NCBI GenBank assembly: GCA_902797475.1
Contig: CADBTG010000281.1
Location: forward strand, 1 to 5,256
Direction of reading: 5' to 3'
Source: an uncultured Lachnospiraceae bacterium
GTDB taxonomy: Bacteria > Bacillota > Clostridia > Lachnospirales > Lachnospiraceae
Length of the DNA: 5,256 nucleotides
Shown: positions 1 to 5,256 of the stretch, one piece after another
Layout of the letters: the number at the start of each line of letters is the position of its first letter
Position numbering within the stretch: the stretch's first letter is position 1
Notes under the pieces: model-generated
Seen by the model: only the letters and a program-made list of their open reading frames with translations
Database searches by the model: none
Told to the model about the DNA's origin: nothing
Position numbers and translations under genes: made by a program

Positions 1-975
1 AATGAAAGAAAGCCTCTTGTCACCGGCATTTTCACGGCTGACCCTTCTGCGCACGTGTTCAACGGCAAGATTTACATCTACCCTTCCCACGACTTCGCGC
101 ATGACTGCCCCGATGATGACAACGGCGATCAGTATATTATGCAGGATTACCATGTGCTTTCCATGGACAGCCTGGATTCCGAATGCATCGACAACGGACT
201 CGCTCTTTCCGAAGACGACGTTCCGTGGGTTAAGAATCAGATGTGGGCACCTGACTGCGTTTATAAAAACGGCAAATACTATCTCGTATTCCCGGCTAAG
301 GATTACGAGGGTCAGTTCCATATCGGCGTAGCGGTTTCCGACAGCCCGGTAGGTCCTTTCGTTCCGCAGGAAACCTGCATTCCCGGCAGCTACAGCATCG
401 ACCCCGCCGTTTTGGTTGACGACGACGGACGCACTTATTGCTATTACGGCGGTCTGTGGGGCGGCCAGCTTGAGATGTGGCAGTCCGGCTCCTTCGATCC
501 GAACGCACACCGTCCGGAAGGCGATGAGCCCGCTCTCGGCCCGATGTTTGCCGAATTCAATGACGACATGGATGCTTTCATCACAGAGCCCAAGCACCTG
601 CAGATTCTTGATGAGAACGGTGACCCGATTAAGGCAGGCGATGAAGACCGCCGCTATTTCGAAGGTCCCTGGATGCACAAGTTCAACGGCAAATACTATC
701 TCTCCTATTCGACCGGAACCACGCACTACCTGTGCTACGCAGAGGGCGAGAAGCCGGACGGCCCCTTCACCTACAAGGGACGCATTATGGAGCCCGTTCT
801 CGGATGGACGACCCATCATTCCATCGTTGAGATCGACGGTGAGTGGTATCTCTTCTACCATGACTGCGAACTGTCCGGAGGAATCACCCATGAGCGCTGC
901 GTGAAGTACACGAAGCTCAACATCCACGAGGACGGCACGATCGATACGATCTACCCTTACGAGTACGAAGAATAA
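1..975 (+). CDS. GH43 family glycoside hydrolase (beta-xylosidase / alpha-L-arabinofuranosidase type), 5'-partial
   Basis: The open frame runs from base 1 to the TAA at 973-975 (324 residues visible). The start is outside the window, but probably only a few codons are missing, because the first blade motif of GH43 already appears at residues 13-20 (ADPSAHVF). The three expected acidic residues of the five-bladed beta-propeller are present: general base D14 (TADPSAHVF), pKa-modulating D134 (YSIDPAVLVDDDGRTY) and general acid E221 (YFEGPWMHKFNGKYYLSYS). Also visible are WAPD at 82-85 and HHSIVEIDGEWYLFYHD from 272, which carries the conserved metal-site-region His. There is no C-terminal beta-sandwich or binding module, so this is a single-domain enzyme; the overall look is that of GH43_1-like proteins (subfamily recalled, not tested). 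No signal peptide is visible, so I infer a cytoplasmic enzyme trimming xylo-oligosaccharides. It converges on the xylanase unit. Family call is firm; xylosidase versus arabinofuranosidase cannot be decided by eye. Confidence 0.93.
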   Translation, partial: NERKPLVTGIFTADPSAHVFNGKIYIYPSHDFAHDCPDDDNGDQYIMQDYHVLSMDSLDSECIDNGLALSEDDVPWVKNQMWAPDCVYKNGKYYLVFPAKDYEGQFHIGVAVSDSPVGPFVPQETCIPGSYSIDPAVLVDDDGRTYCYYGGLWGGQLEMWQSGSFDPNAHRPEGDEPALGPMFAEFNDDMDAFITEPKHLQILDENGDPIKAGDEDRRYFEGPWMHKFNGKYYLSYSTGTTHYLCYAEGEKPDGPFTYKGRIMEPVLGWTTHHSIVEIDGEWYLFYHDCELSGGITHERCVKYTKLNIHEDGTIDTIYPYEYEE

Positions 976-991
976 TTCCATTGGAATGAAT

Positions 992-1027
992 AAAGGCCTT
1001 CGCTTCAAAAAGCGAAGGCCTTTTCTT
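992..1027. terminator. Rho-independent terminator, probably bidirectional, between convergent genes
   Basis: A perfect 14-bp inverted repeat (992-1005 with 1010-1023) closes a CAAA tetraloop. On the plus strand it runs into TTTTCTTATT, a good terminator 16 bases after the GH43 stop codon. On the minus strand the same stem is followed by TTTATTCATT, a weaker T-tract, so it can also end the transcript of the membrane-protein gene whose stop is at 1035. The whole convergent gap is only 59 bases, and no other terminator is present for either gene. Confidence 0.92.
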
Positions 1028-1034
1028 ATTCTGT

Positions 1035-1799
1035 TCAGCCGTAGAAGAACGGCGGTTCGTCGGCGGGCACACCCTCCGGCTCCGGGGTCGGGTCAAGGAT
1101 CTTCCTGGCATTTTCCCTAAGGCTTCTTAAGTGAAGCACCAGGGCGACTGCCATCAGCAGTCCTTCAAAGAACCAGGCCGTATACTGAATTCCGGAGAAG
1201 CCGTACACATCGGCCATGCGGGACAGGAAACCGCAGAAAAGCGATACCATCATCAGCATGTGCGAGATGTCCGTTTCCATTCTGGTCGTACGGATTTCGG
1301 TTCTTCTGATCCATTCCGCCATGACAAAGTATACCGCCAAAAGAGGCAGGAAGATGTCGGCCAGATGAATCAGGTACTCCGATGCGTATACCCATTTGCC
1401 GTTTACAAAGAACGGAAGAATCCGCATGGCAATGACAGCTGCCAGGGACAGTATGGTGAACCATACCGCCAAAAACTCATAGTTGGCTTTCGGCTCTCCC
1501 AAAAGGACCTTTTTGCCGTCGGGGATCACCTTACGTTTGCCGTCCTTATACTCGATTCTTGTGGGAATCACCGCAGGACCGCCGAAAACCGTCAAAAGCA
1601 AAAGAATCAAAAGTCCTGGAATATCCGATACCACATCAATCGGCATGTACTCTCCGACGATTTCGCCCATGACAAAGTCCTGGGTCTTTCTGCCGTACAG
1701 CTCGTCCACCTCATACGCAGGGTACTTGCGGTCCGAGAGCACGAGTACATCAACCCAAAGAAGGAGCAGTGCCACTACCAATAAGCAGAATCTTTTCAT
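1035..1799 (-). CDS. Uncharacterised six-helix integral membrane protein, third gene of the xylanase unit
   Basis: The product is 254 aa and I do not recognise its family. Hydrophobic segments lie at about residues 4-22, 58-78, 108-131, 139-162, 178-196 and 207-225. Charge distribution supports six helices with both ends in the cytoplasm. The loops at 79-107 (TRIEYKDGKRK, DGKKVLL), 163-177 (EWIRRTEIRTTR) and the C-terminal tail from 224 (RSLRENARK) are basic, while the first outer loop at 23-57 is acidic. The tail ends in a Pro/Glu-rich stretch (DPTPEPEGVPADEPP). No catalytic, ATP-binding or transporter signature was seen. The ATG at 1799 is supported by GAGG six bases upstream. The gene begins 12 bases after the xylanase stop with no terminator between, so co-transcription and perhaps translational coupling are likely. 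The first segment could alternatively be a signal anchor. A role in xylan use is inferred from position only. Confidence 0.85.
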   Translation of the reverse strand: MKRFCLLVVALLLLWVDVLVLSDRKYPAYEVDELYGRKTQDFVMGEIVGEYMPIDVVSDIPGLLILLLLTVFGGPAVIPTRIEYKDGKRKVIPDGKKVLLGEPKANYEFLAVWFTILSLAAVIAMRILPFFVNGKWVYASEYLIHLADIFLPLLAVYFVMAEWIRRTEIRTTRMETDISHMLMMVSLFCGFLSRMADVYGFSGIQYTAWFFEGLLMAVALVLHLRSLRENARKILDPTPEPEGVPADEPPFFYG

Positions 1800-1805
1800 T
1801 TCATT

Positions 1806-1809
1806 CCTC
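1806..1809 (-). promoter_or_regulatory. Ribosome binding site in the 12-bp gap between xylanase and membrane-protein genes
   Basis: On the minus strand GAGG (1809 to 1806) sits six bases before the ATG at 1799, and just inside the gap after the xylanase TAA (1812-1814). Ribosomes finishing the xylanase would stop practically on this site, which favours coupled translation. It fixes the downstream start. Confidence 0.7.
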
Positions 1810-1811
1810 GT

Positions 1812-3041
1812 TTACTTACTCAGAAAACCCGCGAAATCCTTAAGCTGAGCCACACCGTAGAAGGCAGGCTTCTTTCCGAAGGATGCATCAAACAGAAGCG
1901 GGCTGTATTCCTTTCTCCAGGAACGGCCGTCCGTCACACCCCAAACCGTAAGGGAATCGATGTTCAGCGTGCCGGCATCCTTTCTCTGCAGAATGCCTTC
2001 CACAAGGTTGTAGTAGAAACGTCCCTGTGTGGCAAGAGTGTCGTCGTTAGCCTTCTGGATGTGCTGCCATCTTCCGAGTCCCACGTCAAGCTCCGTGATC
2101 TCGATCTTCAGACCGAGCTCGGCAAGGCGGTCAACCATCTTGAAGTATTCGGTCAGGCTGTCTTCAGTATAAAGATGAGCCTGAAGGCCGATGCCGTCGA
2201 TCAGGTAATTGCCGTCCTTATCGACAAGCGTCTTTACAAAACTCTCAAGCGTTGCAGTCTTGAACTGCTCATTATAGTCATTGTAGAAAAGAGCAATGTT
2301 GGCAGGTGCGTATTTCTTAGCGAAATTGAATGCGTGCCAAATGTAATCCTCACCGATGATGTTGTACCAGTTGTTGTACTCCTTACGCATGGTACCGTCT
2401 TCCATCCATGCCTCGTTTACTACGTCGTAAGCATAGAACAGATCGGCGTATCCGGCTTCCTGAAGCTTGGTAAATACCTGCTTGATATAGCTTTCCATAC
2501 GCTTCAGCATGACTTCTCTCGTTACAAGCTTACCGGTGTTCTGATCGAAGTTATCGTAGAAAATCCACTGAGGCGTCTGGCTGTACCATACAAGCGTATG
2601 TCCGCGAACCGCCATGTTGTTGGCCTTAGCCCAGTCAAGCATGGCAATCATGTCGGAATTGAATTCCACAACAAGATCCTTCTTCTCGATACTCTTGTCG
2701 CGGTTCAGGATATAGTCGGGCTTCATGGCATTTTCCATGGTGACACTGCTGAAATGTTTCAGGATGAGCTCACTCCAGTTGGCGTTGCCGCTCATCTGCG
2801 TGGTCAGACAGGTTCCGAACTTCATGCCGTGCTCGGCGAAAAGGTCTTTCAGAAATACTTCCGGCGGCTTCGGGGCCTCCGTAGGGGTAGGGCTCGGGAC
2901 CTCGGTAGGGGTGAGCGTCGGTGTTTCGGCTACTGTAGGGGTCGCCGTAACCTCGGGCGTCGGCTCCTTCTTGCCGCTGCATCCTGCAAGGCAGCAGGCA
3001 AACAGACATGCTGCGAGGCAGATTGTCAGTACTCTCTTCAT
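1812..3041 (-). CDS. Secreted lipoprotein GH10 endo-1,4-beta-xylanase
   Basis: The 409-aa protein hydrolyses internal beta-1,4 bonds of xylan with retention of configuration. Residues 1-20 are a lipoprotein signal peptide ending in a lipobox (CLAGC), so C21 is the predicted lipidated residue. A Pro/Thr/Glu-rich spacer follows (about 27-60), then one GH10 (beta/alpha)8 domain (about 62-405), with no carbohydrate-binding module. GH10 landmarks: VTMENAMKPD (E103, N104, K107 of the -1/-2 subsites), RGHTLVWYSQTPQW (H148, W152, Q155), YDVVNEAW with acid/base E210, GIGLQAHLY (Q287, H289), EITELDVG with nucleophile E317, and VWGVTDGRSW (W367). The common LVWHSQ is LVWYSQ here (Y153). The ATG at 3041 has AAGGAGA nine bases upstream and gives a complete signal peptide. 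It is the middle gene of the minus-strand unit, 57 bases after the small membrane protein. The enzyme probably works on the outer face of the membrane or in the cell wall. Confidence 0.97.
   Translation of the reverse strand: MKRVLTICLAACLFACCLAGCSGKKEPTPEVTATPTVAETPTLTPTEVPSPTPTEAPKPPEVFLKDLFAEHGMKFGTCLTTQMSGNANWSELILKHFSSVTMENAMKPDYILNRDKSIEKKDLVVEFNSDMIAMLDWAKANNMAVRGHTLVWYSQTPQWIFYDNFDQNTGKLVTREVMLKRMESYIKQVFTKLQEAGYADLFYAYDVVNEAWMEDGTMRKEYNNWYNIIGEDYIWHAFNFAKKYAPANIALFYNDYNEQFKTATLESFVKTLVDKDGNYLIDGIGLQAHLYTEDSLTEYFKMVDRLAELGLKIEITELDVGLGRWQHIQKANDDTLATQGRFYYNLVEGILQRKDAGTLNIDSLTVWGVTDGRSWRKEYSPLLFDASFGKKPAFYGVAQLKDFAGFLSK
2862..2963 (-). repeat. Low-complexity DNA coding the xylanase Pro/Thr linker
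   Basis: This stretch codes xylanase residues 27-60, dominated by TPT, PTPTE and TEVPSPTP units. At DNA level it shows imperfect repeats of GTAGGGGT and CTCGG on the plus strand. The degenerate tandem structure is typical of linkers separating a lipid anchor from a wall-spanning catalytic domain. Its repeat nature makes copy number prone to change between strains. Confidence 0.75.
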
Positions 3042-3050
3042 GTTACAAAA

Positions 3051-3057
3051 TCTCCTT
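3051..3057 (-). promoter_or_regulatory. Ribosome binding site of the GH10 xylanase
   Basis: AAGGAGA on the minus strand (3057 to 3051) is a near-perfect Shine-Dalgarno sequence, nine bases before the ATG at 3041. It supports that start, which also gives a full lipoprotein signal peptide. The 57-base gap in which it lies (3042-3098) shows no convincing promoter and only a short bulged hairpin (GAACGCGC/GCGCTTC around a TTT loop) without a T-tract, so read-through from the upstream gene is expected. Confidence 0.8.
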
Positions 3058-3098
3058 ATGTTGCTTTCTATCTGAAGCGCAAAGCGCGTTCATTCCGA

Positions 3099-3560
3099 TC
3101 AGTTGTTTCCGAGCGGCTCGAACTCCTCGTCACGCATTCTCGTCTCGAAATAGATATGGAAACCTGCCTCGTCCTTCATGACGGCGAAGTATTCCACAAA
3201 GTATTTTTTCGTAATCGGAACGCCTTGTGAAGTCTTACGGATATATTCCTTTACGACGGTTTTGATTTCATTGTTTGTGAACAGCGTCTTATCAGGGCTT
3301 GCATTCCAGAGCTTCGCCGGTTCGGTCTTTTCAAAGCCGACGCGCTCCAATTCATATTCGAGCCCTTCCCAGGTGCCCTTGCTCATATCCATCCGGACAC
3401 GATAGGTATCGCCCGAATCTGTTTCGGTTTTGGCAATCTTATACGAATCGATAATCGCCTTCTTCTGCTTAAACGCAATCTTCGGCATGATCAATGTCAA
3501 TACGAAATAGACAATCAATCCGACAAATACAAGCGCCAGAATCGTTTTCAATGCTTTCAT
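3099..3560 (-). CDS. Uncharacterised single-pass membrane protein, first gene of the xylanase unit
   Basis: The product is 153 aa with no family that I recognise. It has a short basic start (MKALK), one strong transmembrane helix at about residues 5-25 (ILALVFVGLIVYFVLTLI), then a charged soluble domain of about 125 residues with alternating hydrophobic segments such as KYFVEYFAVM and FHIYFETRM that suggest beta-strands. It has no cysteine. The helix is followed by K/R-rich sequence (PKIAFKQKK), so the orientation of the domain is uncertain. The frame stays open up to an ATG at 3659, but I chose the ATG at 3560. AAGGGAG lies eight bases before it, the hydrophobic helix starts immediately after it, and the longer reading would begin upstream of the promoter at 3625-3653. 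Its stop is 57 bases before the xylanase start and no terminator intervenes, so the two are probably co-transcribed. Function unknown. Confidence 0.82.
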   Translation of the reverse strand: MKALKTILALVFVGLIVYFVLTLIMPKIAFKQKKAIIDSYKIAKTETDSGDTYRVRMDMSKGTWEGLEYELERVGFEKTEPAKLWNASPDKTLFTNNEIKTVVKEYIRKTSQGVPITKKYFVEYFAVMKDEAGFHIYFETRMRDEEFEPLGNN

Positions 3561-3618
3561 GTCAGTCTCTCCCTTCTGATTCTTTTCATTCTCCTCTCGG
3601 GCCTGATTGCCCGCTAAC
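3561..3618 (-). other. 5' leader of the xylanase unit, with small hairpin and RBS
   Basis: The transcript is predicted to start near 3618 and has a leader of about 58 bases. Close to its 5' end is a small stem-loop (CGGGC at 3609-3613 with GCCCG at 3598-3602, six-base loop), which might protect the mRNA end. The RBS AAGGGAG (3575 to 3569) precedes the ATG at 3560. A ten-codon reading frame (3589 to 3557) ends in TGA overlapping that ATG, but its own RBS is only one base from its start. No known riboswitch architecture is recognisable in so short a leader. Confidence 0.45.
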
Positions 3619-3624
3619 AGGAGT

Positions 3625-3653
3625 ATTATAGCATTTTCCTTCGGAAAAGACAA
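3625..3653 (-). promoter_or_regulatory. Sigma-A type promoter with extended -10, driving the xylanase unit
   Basis: On the minus strand a -35 box TTGTCT (3653-3648, 4 of 6 consensus) and a perfect -10 box TATAAT (3630-3625) are separated by exactly 17 bases. TG at the right place before the -10 (TGCTATAAT) makes it an extended -10 promoter. Transcription should start around 3618. It lies about 30 bases beyond the ppdK terminator and points at the small membrane protein, the xylanase and the six-helix protein, for which I see no other good promoter. Confidence 0.82.
3634..3648. promoter_or_regulatory. Candidate operator: palindrome inside the promoter spacer
   Basis: The spacer between -35 and -10 is almost filled by a 6-bp perfect inverted repeat with a 3-bp centre, TTTTCCGAAGGAAAA on the minus strand. 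A protein bound there would block RNA polymerase, so it is a plausible repressor site for the xylanase unit. It does not match the CcpA cre consensus. It could be chance, since A/T-rich arms near promoters are common, and no regulator gene is present in the window. Confidence 0.4.
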
Positions 3654-3682
3654 TAGCACAGCGTTGCATCCCCCGTCCGGGC

Positions 3683-3718
3683 AAAAGAAAACCGCCGACT
3701 GTTTTCACAATCGGCGGT
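3683..3718 (-). terminator. Rho-independent terminator of ppdK
   Basis: On the minus strand, downstream of the ppdK stop at 3742, a 12-bp stem (ACCGCCGATTGT with ACAGTCGGCGGT, one G-U-type pair) closes a GAAA tetraloop of the stable GNRA kind. It is followed by TTTCTTTT. It begins 23 bases after the stop codon. It separates ppdK transcription from the xylanase promoter that starts about 30 bases further on. Confidence 0.93.
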
Positions 3719-3741
3719 ATTGGAAAATGCCATATCGAATA

Positions 3742-5256
3742 TTATTTTCCGATCAAAGCCCAAGCGTACTCGGGATTCTCATCGGCGAGCTTTTTGAAGA
3801 TGCTCTTCTTCTGTGCGATGGCAGCCTGTGCAGCGGCAAGACGTGCAATCGGAACACGGAAAGGCGAGCAGCTTACATAGTCAAGACCGATCTTGTGGCA
3901 GAACTCAACGGAAGAAGGATCTCCGCCGTGCTCGCCGCAGATGCCTACGTGAAGCTTCGGATTAACGGGCTTGCCGAGCTTGATCGCCATCTCCATCAGC
4001 TTGCCGACACCGGTCTGGTCAAGCTTTGCGAACGGATCGTTCTCGAAGATCTTGGTGTCATAGTAAGCGTTCAGGAACTTGCCTGCGTCATCACGGCTGA
4101 AGCCGAATGTCATCTGGGTAAGGTCGTTCGTACCGAAGCAGAAGAAATCAGCTTCCGTAGCGATCTCGTCAGCGGTAAGAGCTGCACGCGGGATCTCGAT
4201 CATCGTACCTACCTCATACTCAAGATCAACGCCTGCGGCTGCGATCTCGGCATCGGCGGTATCCACAACAACCTTCTTAACATACTTGAGCTCTTTGATC
4301 TCACAAACAAGCGGAATCATGATCTCGGGCTTAACATTCCAATCGGGATGTGCTTCCTTAACCTCCAAAGCGGCACGGATGACAGCCTTCGTCTGCATCT
4401 TCGCAATGGAAGGATAGGTAACGGCAAGACGGCATCCTCTGTGACCCATCATCGGGTTGAACTCATGGAGGGAAGCGCACATAGCCTTAACTTCCTCAAC
4501 GGTCTTGCCCTTCGCATCGGCGAGCTTCTGAATATCGGCTTCCTCGGTGGGAACGAACTCATGAAGCGGCGGGTCAAGGAAACGAATCGTAACCGGGTTG
4601 CCCTCAAGAGCCTCATACAAAGCCTTGAAGTCACTCTGCTGATAAGGAAGAATCTTGTCAAGAGCGATCTCTCTCTCTTCTTCGGTATCGGAGCAGATCA
4701 TCTCACGGAACGCTGCGATTCTCTCGGGATCGAAGAACATATGCTCCGTACGGCAGAGGCCGATGCCTTCTGCGCCGAGCTCGCGGGCCTTCATGGCATC
4801 GCGGGGCGTATCGGCATTGGTACGTACCTTCAGTTTACGGAACTTGTCAGCCCAACCCATTACACGGCCGAAATCGCCGGAAATGGAAGCGTCAACCGTC
4901 GGAATGATGCCGGCATAGATGTTACCGGTCGTTCCGTCGATGGAAATCTCGGAACCTTCCTTAAAGGTCTTCTTGCCGAGCGTGAATACCTTATTCTCTT
5001 CATCCATATTGATGTCGCCGCAGCCGGATACACAGCAGGTACCCATACCACGTGCAACAACCGCTGCATGGCTGGTCATACCGCCGCGGACGGTCAGGAT
5101 GCCCTGCGCGGCCTTCATGCCGGTGATATCCTCCGGAGAAGTCTCAAGACGTACAAGCACGACTTTCTTGCCTTCTGCGGCCCATTTTTCAGCATCTTCT
5201 GCGGTAAATACGACCTGGCCGCATGCAGCACCGGGAGATGCTCCGAGACCGCGTCC
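3742..5256 (-). CDS. ppdK: Pyruvate, phosphate dikinase, C-terminal part (5'-partial)
   Basis: The frame is open from the window edge to TAA at 3742-3744 (504 residues visible; V and L around 5160 are internal, not a start). PPDK interconverts ATP + pyruvate + phosphate and AMP + PEP + diphosphate (EC 2.7.9.1) in the cytoplasm. Numbered from the edge, the end of the ATP-binding part (GLGASPGAACGQVVF) leads into the phosphohistidine domain, with catalytic H63 in RGGMTSHAAVVARGMG. The PEP/pyruvate-binding barrel follows: R169 (GLCRTEHMFF), R225 (TIRFLDPPLHEF), MMGHRGCRL at about 270-278, E354 (TMIEIPRA), N377/D378 (CFGTNDLTQMTFGFSRDD) and acid/base C440 (HVGICGEHGGDP). Spacing agrees with the Clostridium symbiosum enzyme (H455 to C831). 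After C440 there are 64 residues, about 20 more than I recall in that enzyme, ending KKLADENPEYAWALIGK. The N-terminal ATP-grasp domain, start and promoter are outside the window. Confidence 0.97.
   Translation of the reverse strand, partial: GRGLGASPGAACGQVVFTAEDAEKWAAEGKKVVLVRLETSPEDITGMKAAQGILTVRGGMTSHAAVVARGMGTCCVSGCGDINMDEENKVFTLGKKTFKEGSEISIDGTTGNIYAGIIPTVDASISGDFGRVMGWADKFRKLKVRTNADTPRDAMKARELGAEGIGLCRTEHMFFDPERIAAFREMICSDTEEEREIALDKILPYQQSDFKALYEALEGNPVTIRFLDPPLHEFVPTEEADIQKLADAKGKTVEEVKAMCASLHEFNPMMGHRGCRLAVTYPSIAKMQTKAVIRAALEVKEAHPDWNVKPEIMIPLVCEIKELKYVKKVVVDTADAEIAAAGVDLEYEVGTMIEIPRAALTADEIATEADFFCFGTNDLTQMTFGFSRDDAGKFLNAYYDTKIFENDPFAKLDQTGVGKLMEMAIKLGKPVNPKLHVGICGEHGGDPSSVEFCHKIGLDYVSCSPFRVPIARLAAAQAAIAQKKSIFKKLADENPEYAWALIGK

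Noticed and set aside
975..987. Small palindrome ATTCCATTGGAAT at the GH43 stop codon
   Set aside because: Its 6-bp A/T-rich arms with one central base are too small for a terminator or a convincing binding site. The 14-bp hairpin just downstream explains termination.
1131..1784. Plus-strand open frame (217 codons) opposite the six-helix membrane protein
   Set aside because: The translation is rich in His, Gln and Arg, with no hydrophobic core pattern. The opposite strand gives a coherent membrane topology, a good RBS and tight operon spacing.
3067..3092. Possible terminator between the small membrane protein and the xylanase
   Set aside because: The hairpin is only about seven pairs with a bulge and is followed by AGATAGAAAG on the minus strand instead of a T-tract.
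2061..3230. Long plus-strand open frame (389 codons) across the xylanase gene
   Set aside because: It is antisense to a GH10 gene with every family motif, and its translation is R/V/L-rich with no recognisable domain. It also runs through two genes and their gap, as a codon-bias shadow would.
3557..3589. Ten-codon leader frame (MKRIRRERLT) whose TGA overlaps the ATG at 3560
   Set aside because: The ATGA overlap is suggestive of coupling, but AGGAG lies only one base before its ATG, which is too close for good initiation, and the peptide resembles no known leader. It may be chance in purine-rich leader sequence.
3561..3659. N-terminal extension of the small membrane protein to the ATG at 3659
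   Set aside because: The extension overlaps the -10/-35 promoter, its start would lie upstream of the transcription start, and the internal ATG has a proper RBS directly before the membrane helix.

Overview
The window reads as chromosomal DNA from a plant-fibre-degrading Firmicute, most likely a Clostridia member close to Lachnospiraceae (Butyrivibrio/Roseburia-like). This is inferred from four things: a lipoprotein GH10 xylanase with a Pro/Thr linker, a GH43 enzyme, a clostridial-type pyruvate, phosphate dikinase, and strong AGGAG-type ribosome binding sites. Base composition is moderate, with no obvious compositional break. I see no tRNA, rRNA, mobile element or CRISPR array.

Layout: (1) 1-975, plus strand: a GH43 glycosidase (beta-xylosidase / alpha-L-arabinofuranosidase type) lacking only its extreme N-terminus. 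(2) 976-1034: a short convergent gap with a perfect 14-bp hairpin, probably a bidirectional terminator. (3) 3653 down to 1035, minus strand: a compact three-gene unit. It starts at a near-ideal extended -10 promoter (3625-3653) with a palindrome in its spacer, then runs through a 153-aa single-pass membrane protein (start corrected to 3560), a 409-aa secreted GH10 xylanase lipoprotein, and a 254-aa six-helix membrane protein whose RBS lies in the 12-bp gap after the xylanase stop. (4) 3683-3718: a strong GAAA-loop terminator for the gene upstream. (5) 3742-5256, minus strand: the C-terminal 504 residues of pyruvate, phosphate dikinase (ppdK), continuing past the window edge.

Inferred biology: the GH10 enzyme, anchored outside the membrane by a lipid, would cut xylan into short xylo-oligosaccharides. 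The GH43 enzyme, which shows no secretion signal in the visible part, would remove terminal xylose or arabinose from such oligomers, probably inside the cell. The two membrane proteins flanking the xylanase match no family I recognise. Their tight linkage to it is the least ordinary thing here. PPDK is central carbon metabolism (pyruvate/PEP interconversion) and is insulated from the xylanase unit by its own terminator.

I found no convincing evidence of a wholly new system. The best leads are the xylanase/orphan-membrane-protein operon and its promoter-embedded palindrome.
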